A DNA stretch of 5,878 nt from a bacterium (GTDB lineage: Bacteria > Cyanobacteriota > Vampirovibrionia > Obscuribacterales > Obscuribacteraceae): contig JAUIJG010000335.1 of assembly GCA_030431355.1 (NCBI GenBank), positions 1 to 5,878 on the forward strand. The letters are read 5' to 3'. Below are positions 1 to 5,095 of this stretch, piece by piece; position 1 is the stretch's first letter, and each line of letters starts with the position of its first letter. Position numbers and translations under genes: made by a program. Below the pieces are notes generated by a model that saw only the letters and a program-made list of their open reading frames with translations, was not told the origin of the DNA and did no database searches.

Positions 1-1
1 G

Positions 2-1009
2 TTTGACTTTTGCTGTACTTTTTTCAATCAGTCTCTCCACCACGGATTTCAGGTCCACACCCTGGTAGTTGTGATGGCCTATAACCACTTCCCGGGCTGT
101 GGCCTGGACGAGATTTTCCACCGGTAATTTGGCTGTATAACCGGCTGTCTCCATCTCTGTAAGAACCGTTCCGATGGAGATAATGCAGTCCGAATCTTCA
201 ACATACTCTTTCACTCTGGGATTGCCGAACTGTCCGAAATAGTTTCCGATGAAGTTAGGATGGCTTTCCGGAAATGAAGCTTTGCCGAGGATTGAAGTTA
301 CCACAGGCAAATTGAGAGCCTGGACAAAAGCGACCAGTTTGTCTTGCAGAGCGAAGCGACGCACCTCAGCTCCGGCAAAAAGAACCGGACGTTTGGCGGA
401 TTTAAGTCTTTCAATTATCTCGTTGACTGCTTCATCGACGGCGGGAGATTCCGCTTCCATGGCGTCGGGGCAGGTGGATTTGTCCGTGGGAATTTCATAG
501 TTGACCATGTCCCTGGGAATTTCGATGTAGCCCGGTCTGGATTGTTTGATGGTGGTATCGAATACTCGATCAATCTCCGCCTGGGCGGTCAGGGGGTTGT
601 CTATCAAAGCCTGGGAAGCTGTTACCTCCCGGAATACATTGTACTGGGTGTCGAAGGTTTTGACACAGTGGTGAAGGTGAGGCTTTTGAGTGCGATAGCG
701 AGTCTCCGGAGAGCCGCTGATCACTAGAACCGGGGACTCTTCCGCGTAGGCAAGGCCGATGGGGTTGATCATATTCAGTCCGCCGGCGCCGTAGGTCACC
801 AGGGCGACGCCCAGACCTCTGAGTCTCGCATAAGCATCGGCTGCAAAGCCCACCGATGGCTCATGGGTCATAACCACTGTTTTCAAGTTGGTCTTTTGCT
901 GGGCCGCATATACGGGGAGGACGAAATCACCGGGAATTCCGAATGTGCAATCGACTCCTGCTGCTTGGATCCTGTCAAACATGTATTCAGCCAGTTTTTT
1001 AATAGCCAT
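2..1009 (-). CDS. Thiamine-diphosphate-dependent 2-oxo acid decarboxylase (pyruvate/indolepyruvate decarboxylase family), N-terminal 336 residues
   Basis: The gene is cut by the left edge; 336 codons are visible, while family members have about 550. The visible part covers the pyrimidine-binding domain (about 1-175) and the central domain (about 190-330); the TDP-diphosphate-binding domain lies outside. GIPGD with Asp28, the cofactor-activating Glu50 in HEPSVGFAADAYAR, and the His113-His114 pair are all present. These match the positions of Asp27, Glu50, His113 and His114 in Zymomonas pyruvate decarboxylase. The HH pair separates this family from acetolactate synthases and benzoylformate decarboxylases. 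The central-domain stretch HPNFIGNYFGQFGNP and the LTEMETAGYTAKL segment also fit this family. The expected reaction is non-oxidative decarboxylation of a 2-oxo acid to an aldehyde in the cytoplasm; the substrate cannot be read from the sequence. The start at 1009 has an AGAAGG ribosome site about 8 bases upstream. Confidence 0.88.
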   Translation of the reverse strand, partial: MAIKKLAEYMFDRIQAAGVDCTFGIPGDFVLPVYAAQQKTNLKTVVMTHEPSVGFAADAYARLRGLGVALVTYGAGGLNMINPIGLAYAEESPVLVISGSPETRYRTQKPHLHHCVKTFDTQYNVFREVTASQALIDNPLTAQAEIDRVFDTTIKQSRPGYIEIPRDMVNYEIPTDKSTCPDAMEAESPAVDEAVNEIIERLKSAKRPVLFAGAEVRRFALQDKLVAFVQALNLPVVTSILGKASFPESHPNFIGNYFGQFGNPRVKEYVEDSDCIISIGTVLTEMETAGYTAKLPVENLVQATAREVVIGHHNYQGVDLKSVVERLIEKSTAKVK

Positions 1010-1123
1010 CGTCTTACCTTCTCGAACGGGTTATAAGAAAAAGCGATAGTGCCTTTTCGAGCTTAGATTCTATCTCTAAAACGGTATATGCTATTGAAAG
1101 TCCAGGTTTTTTTAGGGATTCCT
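1010..1123. promoter_or_regulatory. Divergent intergenic region between the decarboxylase and the PH-like membrane protein
   Basis: This 114-bp AT-rich spacer must hold the start signals for two divergent genes. Possible -10 boxes are TATAAC reading leftwards (reverse complement of 1029-1034) and TATATG reading rightwards (1085-1090). Neither has a convincing -35 partner. A 6-bp inverted repeat, CTCGAA at 1021-1026 and TTCGAG at 1056-1061, flanks the leftward -10 candidate. The region is called from its position more than from strong motifs. Confidence 0.3.
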
Positions 1124-1636
1124 ATGTCCAAGAGAAAAAAGCAGCGACCAGAGCCCGCCGACAAAAGAGTTAAATCCGAGCCTGTGCTGGATTTTGATGT
1201 GCCCCGTACCTATCAAAGAGGATGGTTTGGCAAAGGGTTTCGCTACTTCGGCGTTTTTATGCTCTTTGTCCTTAATCTCTCTATGGTCATGAGTTTCATA
1301 AACCGACTGACCCATGTGGGCATTCTCTCCCCGTTTAAGGAAGGCTTGTTCTTTCTCTTTCTGGGCATTATCGACTCCATGTTTTTGATCCCACTGCTCT
1401 TTGAGGCCAATAAGGTGGAAACCACCCGGGATTATATAAAGCTCCATCATCTTTTCTGGTGGAGAACCCTGTCCTGGGACAAAATTGAAAGCTTTGAAGT
1501 ACCCAGATTCTTCAAGTTCTCGATAATAAAGACAGCCAGATGTTTTTATTTGATTAATAAGTATGATCTGAAGCCATTTGACGACCTGGCAAGAACCATC
1601 GAGTACAAGACCGATAAGAAGACCGATTCGGAGTGA
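1124..1636 (+). CDS. Small membrane protein with two transmembrane helices and a bacterial PH-like domain
   Basis: The product has 170 residues. A basic, hydrophilic N-terminal segment (about 1-38, rich in Lys and Arg) is followed by two hydrophobic helices at about 41-60 and 73-95. A C-terminal domain of beta-strand character follows at about 96-160. The pattern VETTRDYIKLHHLFWWRTLSWDKIESFEV is typical of bacterial PH-like domains (bPH6/YdbS type), in which a tryptophan-aspartate turn follows two strands. The function of such proteins is generally unknown; membrane attachment with a cytoplasmic domain is inferred. I chose the ATG at 1124 because AGGGA lies five bases upstream. An in-frame ATG at 1088 would add 12 residues but has no ribosome site. 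The next gene begins 53 bp downstream on the same strand, and no terminator is evident between them. Confidence 0.65.
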   Translation: MSKRKKQRPEPADKRVKSEPVLDFDVPRTYQRGWFGKGFRYFGVFMLFVLNLSMVMSFINRLTHVGILSPFKEGLFFLFLGIIDSMFLIPLLFEANKVETTRDYIKLHHLFWWRTLSWDKIESFEVPRFFKFSIIKTARCFYLINKYDLKPFDDLARTIEYKTDKKTDSE

Positions 1637-1664
1637 TTTGGACCGTATATACTCTTAACTCGAT

Positions 1665-1676
1665 ATTCAATTGAAT
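1665..1676. promoter_or_regulatory. 12-bp perfect palindrome upstream of the B12-binding subunit
   Basis: ATTCAATTGAAT is identical to its own reverse complement. It ends three bases before the GGGAG ribosome site of the downstream gene. A TATACT box lies just upstream at 1648-1653, so the palindrome would fall around the start of a transcript from that box. It could be a repressor site, but a palindrome of A/T-rich bases can also occur by chance. Confidence 0.25.
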
Positions 1677-1689
1677 TGTGGGAGTTCTA

Positions 1690-2106
1690 ATGGTTGCCAC
1701 TATGACAAAGAGAAAAGTTAGAGTGCTTATCGGTAAACCTGGTCTGGATGGTCATGATCGGGGAGCCAAAGTTATTGCCCGGGCTCTGAGAGATGCCGGG
1801 GTTGAGGTGGTCTATACCGGTCTGCATCGCTCTCCGGAGGAGATAGTTGAAACTGCTGTCCAGGAAGATGTGGATGCCATAGGACTGAGTATTCTCTCCG
1901 GCGCCCATATGACGCTTCTACCTAAGGTGGTCAAGCTCCTTAAGGACCAGGGTATAGAAGATATTCTGGTTTTCGGCGGCGGGGTTATCCCGGATGAAGA
2001 CCGTGAGAACTTATTGAAGCAAGGTATCAAAGAAATTATTGTTCCGGGTGGCGGTACCCAGAGAACCATCGAGTTTCTAAAAGAGGAATTTCCTGACCGT
2101 TTTTAG
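1690..2106 (+). CDS. Stand-alone cobalamin-binding subunit of a methylmalonyl-CoA-mutase-type acyl-CoA mutase
   Basis: The 138-residue product is a single B12-binding Rossmann-like domain, the usual size for the small subunit of two-subunit acyl-CoA mutases. The signature [16 protein letters not shown] supplies the DxHxxG motif whose His coordinates cobalt from below (base-off/His-on). It is followed by the conserved SILSGAH loop and the FGGGVIP turn. Partnered with a substrate-binding large subunit, it would catalyse carbon-skeleton rearrangement such as (R)-methylmalonyl-CoA to succinyl-CoA. Small subunits of 2-hydroxyisobutyryl-CoA mutase look similar, so the substrate is open. No large subunit, epimerase or MeaB-type chaperone gene is in the window. 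The ATG at 1690 is favoured by GGGAG five bases upstream; GTG at 1678 overlaps that site. The usual GPGT near the end is replaced here by VPGGGTQ. Confidence 0.88.
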   Translation: MVATMTKRKVRVLIGKPGLDGHDRGAKVIARALRDAGVEVVYTGLHRSPEEIVETAVQEDVDAIGLSILSGAHMTLLPKVVKLLKDQGIEDILVFGGGVIPDEDRENLLKQGIKEIIVPGGGTQRTIEFLKEEFPDRF

Positions 2107-2145
2107 TGGTGAAATTCCCACTGAGAGCCAGGATTTATTTTTTTC
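2099..2145 (+). terminator. Possible intrinsic terminator after the B12-binding subunit gene
   Basis: Bases 2099-2109 can pair with 2118-2128 in an 11-bp stem that includes three G-T wobbles, with an eight-base loop. After a five-base gap there is a T-rich run at 2134-2144. The stem starts inside the last sense codons and spans the stop codon. A competing 8-bp perfect inverted repeat (GGAATTTC at 2085-2092, GAAATTCC at 2111-2118) overlaps it. The gap before the T-run and the wobbles weaken the call. Confidence 0.35.
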
Positions 2146-2297
2146 AGGACGGTATTTTCTGAAAATGTATGGGTATAAAGAATCTGAGGACCCAGGTTCT
2201 CAAGAATTAATTCAGCCCAAACATTAAAAAAGCTTGAACCACCTCTTGAAAGCCTGTATACTTCGAAGAATAAACTGCGATTCCGCCATCTATGAGG
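2103..2297 (-). pseudogene. Possible gene remnant: 64-codon open frame without a start codon
   Basis: Read on the minus strand, this frame is open for 64 codons between a TAA-TAG pair (2298-2303) and a TAA that overlaps the stop of the B12-subunit gene. The translation looks protein-like, with segments such as GGSSFFNVWAELILENLG and YTHTFSENTVLKKINPG and mixed, unbiased codon use. There is no ATG, GTG or TTG in frame to start it. I do not recognise the family. It may be the 3' end of a decayed gene or a chance open frame; an open frame of this length in AT-rich DNA is not rare. The promoter proposed for the 66-residue gene (2234-2262) lies inside it, which would fit a dead gene. Confidence 0.2.
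2234..2262 (+). promoter_or_regulatory. Sigma-70-like promoter for the 66-residue protein gene
   Basis: TTGAAC (2234-2239) and TATACT (2257-2262) are separated by exactly 17 bases. They match four of six and five of six consensus bases. Transcription would begin near 2269, giving a leader of about 40 bases before the ATG at 2310. An 8-bp palindrome CTTCGAAG (2261-2268) overlaps the end of the -10 box and could be an operator. Confidence 0.5.
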
Positions 2298-2309
2298 CTA
2301 TTACTCTAA

Positions 2310-2510
2310 ATGAATGATTTTTTCGGAGAATGCGTAGACAACGAAAATCCTCCTAAAGTTCTTTCTTTCAAAGAAGGCTTTATCGGATTTTTCAGAGACA
2401 TGCATGAGATCAACAGCCGCGCAGGGTTTGTGGCCGATCTGGCTCGTAACGCCAACCTATGCATTGCTGCTGATGACGCTATGTTTGACGCATACGAAGA
2501 TTACGCCTAA
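2310..2510 (+). CDS. Small protein of unknown function (66 residues)
   Basis: I do not recognise this protein. It has 66 residues with no transmembrane segment or signal peptide. It is acidic overall, and the C-terminal quarter is especially so (AADDAMFDAYEDYA). The middle holds an aromatic segment (SFKEGFIGFFRDMHEI). An in-frame stop lies directly before the ATG, so it is not the visible tail of a longer frame. The ribosome site is weak: GAGG is twelve bases upstream. Support that it is expressed comes from its surroundings: a well-spaced promoter ends 47 bp upstream and a good hairpin terminator begins 33 bp downstream. It precedes the MazF-like gene by 176 bp, but the terminator and the separate promoter between them argue against a shared operon, so a role as its antitoxin is only a guess. 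The same unit could instead make a small RNA of roughly 300 bases. Confidence 0.45.
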   Translation: MNDFFGECVDNENPPKVLSFKEGFIGFFRDMHEINSRAGFVADLARNANLCIAADDAMFDAYEDYA

Positions 2511-2543
2511 AAAAATCTAGGTTAGTCAAGACAAATTTAGTTG

Positions 2544-2570
2544 CAAAAGGGTTCTAAGGAGCCCTATTTG
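2544..2570 (+). terminator. Rho-independent-type terminator hairpin after the 66-residue protein gene
   Basis: CAAAAGGGTTC (2544-2554) pairs with GAGCCCT plus TTTG (2559-2570), with a TAAG loop, one bulged A at 2566 and one G-T wobble. The stem is eleven pairs with a GC-rich top. Its A-rich left arm and T-rich right arm give it a shape that could work in both directions. It lies 33 bases after the TAA of the small gene. The T-tract after the GC part is short and broken by G. Confidence 0.5.
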
Positions 2571-2605
2571 TGCATTTCATTTATTCTTTGTGTACTAAAT
2601 CAATT

Positions 2606-2636
2606 TTGCTTCTTGGCACGGTTTGATTGGTACAAT
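2606..2636 (+). promoter_or_regulatory. Extended -10 promoter of the MazF-like gene
   Basis: TACAAT at 2631-2636 is preceded by TG at 2628-2629 with one base between, which makes the extended -10 form TGnTACAAT and reduces the need for a -35 box. A weak -35 candidate, TTGCTT, lies at 2606-2611 with a 19-base spacer. Transcription would start near 2643, leaving a leader of about 44 bases before the ATG at 2687. Confidence 0.45.
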
Positions 2637-2671
2637 TAGTAAGGCATCTGTTTGCCATTAGTAACTTACTA
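2635..2671 (+). repeat. TAGTAA repeat cluster, probable operator of the MazF-like gene
   Basis: ATTAGTAA occurs twice in direct orientation (2635-2642 and 2657-2664), 22 bases apart, about two helical turns. The second copy also forms an inverted pair with TTACTA at 2666-2671 around a single central C. A small inverted repeat GGCA/TGCC (2643-2646, 2653-2656) sits between the direct copies. The first copy overlaps the end of the -10 box and the expected transcription start. This arrangement fits binding by a dimeric repressor that shuts off the downstream gene, as toxin-antitoxin proteins often do with their own promoters. The binding protein is not known. Confidence 0.4.
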
Positions 2672-2686
2672 GCAATTGTCGGCTGA

Positions 2687-3127
2687 ATGTCCACAAAAAT
2701 TACCAAGTACCGGAAAGGCGATGTGGTTCTCGTCTCTTTTCCTTACACAACAGACGATGGCCAAACTCAGACCAAGCGTCGTCCTGCGGTTTTGATTTCA
2801 AATGATTTCAACAATGATCGTTTGGACGATGTCCTGCTTGTGCCCTTAACAAGTAATACCTCCAGGGCAGCAAGAGAGCCTACCCAGGTGGTAGTCAAAA
2901 TGGATAGCGAAGCCGGAAAGAAAGGTGGGCTGAGACTGGACAGTGTAATAGATTGCACTGTGATCGCCACAATTCCGAAGACCCTTCTGGTCAGTAAAAT
3001 CGGCGCATTTCCCCAGGAGATCATGGAGCGGGTTGATCAATGTCTTATGATCGCGCTCTCCATAGGACGACCGGTGGGAGAAGATTCCGACGACGAAGAG
3101 AAAGACCCGGCCGACCCGGGTAGCTAA
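2687..3127 (+). CDS. MazF/PemK-family toxin-like endoribonuclease, apparently without a cognate antitoxin gene
   Basis: The first 128 or so of the 146 residues match the PemK/MazF fold. The N-terminal strand is KGDVVLVSFPYTTDDGQ, then RRPAVLISND with Arg32-Pro33, DVLLVPLTSN with Thr55, and LRLDSVIDCTVIATIPK, and the usual final helix is MERVDQCLMIALSI. Arg32 and Thr55 correspond to the catalytic Arg and Thr/Ser of MazF enzymes, so RNA-cleaving activity is plausible. The last 18 residues form a hydrophilic acidic tail (GEDSDDEEKDPADPGS) beyond the normal end. Antitoxins usually lie directly upstream and often overlap; here the 176 bp upstream hold only a promoter, repeats and a terminator. No clear ribosome site precedes the ATG at 2687, although no other start is available near the conserved N-terminus. 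It may be a solitary toxin-family protein, or be held in check by the upstream 66-residue protein or a distant partner. Confidence 0.82.
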   Translation: MSTKITKYRKGDVVLVSFPYTTDDGQTQTKRRPAVLISNDFNNDRLDDVLLVPLTSNTSRAAREPTQVVVKMDSEAGKKGGLRLDSVIDCTVIATIPKTLLVSKIGAFPQEIMERVDQCLMIALSIGRPVGEDSDDEEKDPADPGS

Positions 3128-3130
3128 GCC

Positions 3131-3745
3131 TCAGTTTTCATCTTCTCCATAATTGTAGATTGGCCAGATGATCAACCGCGTAGCCATGGTTGAAAGAATA
3201 ATGATTACAATCTCCGCCTGGAGCGGGTCGTTATTTTCGTGGGGCACAAAAAATCTAAGCACTACGAAAATAACCATACAAAGGGCAAAAAGTAATGCCA
3301 TCTCCACGGAGAAACGCTTTGTGGCGTCCCTGATATCAAGCTTTAGAGCCGGATAAGCTCCCAGGAACACAAATAGACCGGCAATCAGAAGAATTCCCTG
3401 GTCCGAAAAAGTGTTGGCGGCCATGATGCTCAGCGCCGAAAGAACTAGAACTATAAGGGTTGCTACTCTCAGATCCAGGGGGGCGGATTTTATAGCAACT
3501 TGTTCAGGATTTGCTTCCAGTTCAGATTCCGATTCTTCTTTACTTTCCGCTGTTTCGACATCGGTATTGTCGACGTTGCCGCCTTCGTCCTCAGGCTCAG
3601 TGTCTGCGGTCTCCACATCGGATTTACTGAGGCTTGTGCCTTCATCAGCTTTGACCGGGTCCTGTTCCTTAGCGTTATTCTGCTCCAGGTCTTTTGCTTC
3701 GGAACTTTCAGACTTATCAGCTTTGTTTTTCTTTGTTTTTTTCAT
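3131..3745 (-). CDS. Four-helix membrane protein with a long acidic, disordered N-terminal tail
   Basis: I do not recognise the family. Of 204 residues, about the first 88 are hydrophilic and low in complexity: a Lys-rich start (MKKTKKNKADK) followed by a strongly acidic, Ser/Glu/Asp-rich stretch. That stretch holds two copies of DVETA (44-48 and 62-66). The rest forms four predicted membrane helices at about 92-112, 116-135, 147-167 and 176-198, with short loops and a charged end (GEDEN). An even number of helices would place both ends on the same side, probably the cytoplasm. The ribosome site is weak (ACGGG just before the ATG). It lies 131 bp downstream of the SAM-hydrolase gene on the same strand, so it may be the last gene of that transcript or have its own start. 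The stop codon is 3 bp from that of the convergent toxin-like gene. Confidence 0.65.
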   Translation of the reverse strand: MKKTKKNKADKSESSEAKDLEQNNAKEQDPVKADEGTSLSKSDVETADTEPEDEGGNVDNTDVETAESKEESESELEANPEQVAIKSAPLDLRVATLIVLVLSALSIMAANTFSDQGILLIAGLFVFLGAYPALKLDIRDATKRFSVEMALLFALCMVIFVVLRFFVPHENNDPLQAEIVIIILSTMATRLIIWPIYNYGEDEN

Positions 3746-3876
3746 GACCCGTGGATTCCCGGATTGAATTCAAGAACTCTTATCTATATATGCCCAGATA
3801 GCGTCAGGGGAGGGTATGGGACCGATAACCGGCAAAACATGAATTCCCACAATTGCAGATAACTCCATTATCAGGG

Positions 3877-4683
3877 TTAGCTCAAGGATATCGATTCACC
3901 GGTGGAGCAACCCAGTTGTTTTTTTGCGCTGCCTTGATTGACAGCGATCTCCAGGAAGCCATGGCTGCCCATGAATGCCAGTAGTTCTCCTGGGCCTTTT
4001 GATGAGTAAGTCTGGGAAATCTCTTCGATGGTTGTATCTCCTATTTTTAAGGAGAGTCCGGATGATATTGCCTGTGGTATCGCTTCATTGGGAATGTTGG
4101 AGATCAAATTTCCGAAACGGTCTGTGTATATAACCGTTCCTCCAATGGAAGCACTATCTATCCGGGCTGGTTCGTACAATGAAGAGTCCAGGCTCTCTAT
4201 CTCAATTTCCGGTCCGAATTTAGCCGGCTCTATTCCCAGGGAAAGATGGGCCGATACAGGACCAAAAATATCTCTTGCGTGGAAGCTTGAAGAGATATCT
4301 TGAAGGAAGAAAATTTCGTTTTTCAATTCATAGGCTCTAAAAGATCCCCTTGAGCTTAGAACCATAGAAAAGACTCCGCTATCGGGTCCGACAAAATGAT
4401 GATCTCCGTTTGTGAGGAGCAGTCTTCTCTGGGAGGATCCTACTTTCGGGTCAACAACCACAAGGTGGACAGAGCCCTTTGGGAAAAATCGGAAAGAATT
4501 GAAGATTATCCAGGATGCTGAATCTGCATCGAAGGGTTTTAGTTCATGACCCAGATCTACTATCTGCGCTTGCTGATTTATGTTTAGAATGGCCCCTTTG
4601 ACGATTCCGACATAACCGTCTTCGTTGCCGAAATCACTGGTGAAGCTAATAATGTTGCTTCTATGAGTCTTTCCGGGTTCCAT
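3877..4683 (-). CDS. SAM hydroxide adenosyltransferase (DUF62 / SAM-dependent halogenase-like family)
   Basis: This 268-residue protein has the features of the family that splits S-adenosylmethionine with water into adenosine and L-methionine, a relative of fluorinase and chlorinase. The N-terminal SAM-binding motif is SFTSDFGNEDGYVGIVKG (13-30). The Asp-Arg-His set typical of the hydrolytic members is visible as Asp78 in VVDPKVG, Arg86/Arg87 in SSQRRLLL, and His135 in SSFHARDIFGP. The smaller C-terminal domain shows YTDRFGNLISNI (186-197) and GSHGFLEIAVNQGSA (239-253), both characteristic. The usual VDPGVG is VDPKVG here. The substrate-water reaction is known for archaeal and bacterial members, while the physiological role is unclear. 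The gene starts four bases after the acpS stop. An AAGGAG inside the end of acpS, 11 bases from the ATG, is the likely ribosome site, so translation may be coupled to acpS. Confidence 0.85.
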   Translation of the reverse strand: MEPGKTHRSNIISFTSDFGNEDGYVGIVKGAILNINQQAQIVDLGHELKPFDADSASWIIFNSFRFFPKGSVHLVVVDPKVGSSQRRLLLTNGDHHFVGPDSGVFSMVLSSRGSFRAYELKNEIFFLQDISSSFHARDIFGPVSAHLSLGIEPAKFGPEIEIESLDSSLYEPARIDSASIGGTVIYTDRFGNLISNIPNEAIPQAISSGLSLKIGDTTIEEISQTYSSKGPGELLAFMGSHGFLEIAVNQGSAKKQLGCSTGESISLS

Positions 4684-4687
4684 ACTG

Positions 4688-5095
4688 TTACCGGCTCCTT
4701 AGTGCCACTACGAACGCTATTGCATAGGCTCTCTCGTGGCTGAGGCTAACTTGAAAGTCTTTCAAGCCGAGCTTGTGAGCCCTTATCTTGGCCCGGTCAT
4801 GGAGGATTATGCCTGGCTCTCCGGATGGTTTTTTGCCGACCTCCACGTCTTTCCAGCCTATTCCGGAGATGCCTGTACCAAGTGCTTTGGCGGAGGCTTC
4901 CTTGGCTGCGAATCGAGCTGCGAGGCGGCTTATCAGATGGCGATCGCTGCTCGTAACGTAGGCTTTCTCTTTTTCAGTGAGTATTCTATCCAGAAATCTT
5001 TCACCGAATTTTTGGTACACCTGCTCTATCCTTTCGATGGAGCAAATATCTACGCCTATCTTGAAGGTCTCTCCGGGATTTGGAAAATCAGTCAT
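4688..5095 (-). CDS. acpS: Holo-[acyl-carrier-protein] synthase AcpS
   Basis: AcpS transfers 4'-phosphopantetheine from coenzyme A to a serine of acyl carrier protein, which makes it active for fatty acid synthesis. The 135-residue protein has the family's marks in order: IGVDICSIERI with Asp16, RILTEKEKAY, RFAAKEASAKALGTGI with Glu66, and the C-terminal VSLSHERAYAIAFVV. Asp16 and Glu66 correspond to the magnesium-binding pair. Length is slightly above the usual 120-130 because of a short N-terminal extension. I chose the ATG at 5095: GGGAA lies a few bases upstream, and it overlaps the folK stop by 8 bp (ATGACTGA), a usual coupling arrangement. A longer start at 5122 would add nine residues and overlap folK by 35 bp with no visible ribosome site. 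It sits between folK and the SAM-hydrolase gene in one transcript. Confidence 0.9.
   Translation of the reverse strand: MTDFPNPGETFKIGVDICSIERIEQVYQKFGERFLDRILTEKEKAYVTSSDRHLISRLAARFAAKEASAKALGTGISGIGWKDVEVGKKPSGEPGIILHDRAKIRAHKLGLKDFQVSLSHERAYAIAFVVALRSR

Noticed and set aside
249..727. Two overlapping + strand open frames (249-500 and 344-727)
   Set aside because: They are antisense to the decarboxylase, whose conserved motifs run through the whole stretch on the minus strand.
3105..3121. GC-rich hairpin ACCCGG/CCGGGT at the end of the MazF-like gene
   Set aside because: It lies within coding sequence for the tail and is not followed by a T-run, so it is not supported as a terminator.
3411..3862. 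Serine- and phenylalanine-rich + strand open frames (3411-3767, 3500-3862)
   Set aside because: Their composition is the mirror of the acidic, low-complexity tail of the membrane protein on the other strand; no ribosome site or family resemblance.
3858..3872. Hairpin GATAA/TTATC just after the SAM-hydrolase stop codon
   Set aside because: Only five mostly A-T pairs and no T-tract on the minus strand; too weak to call a terminator.
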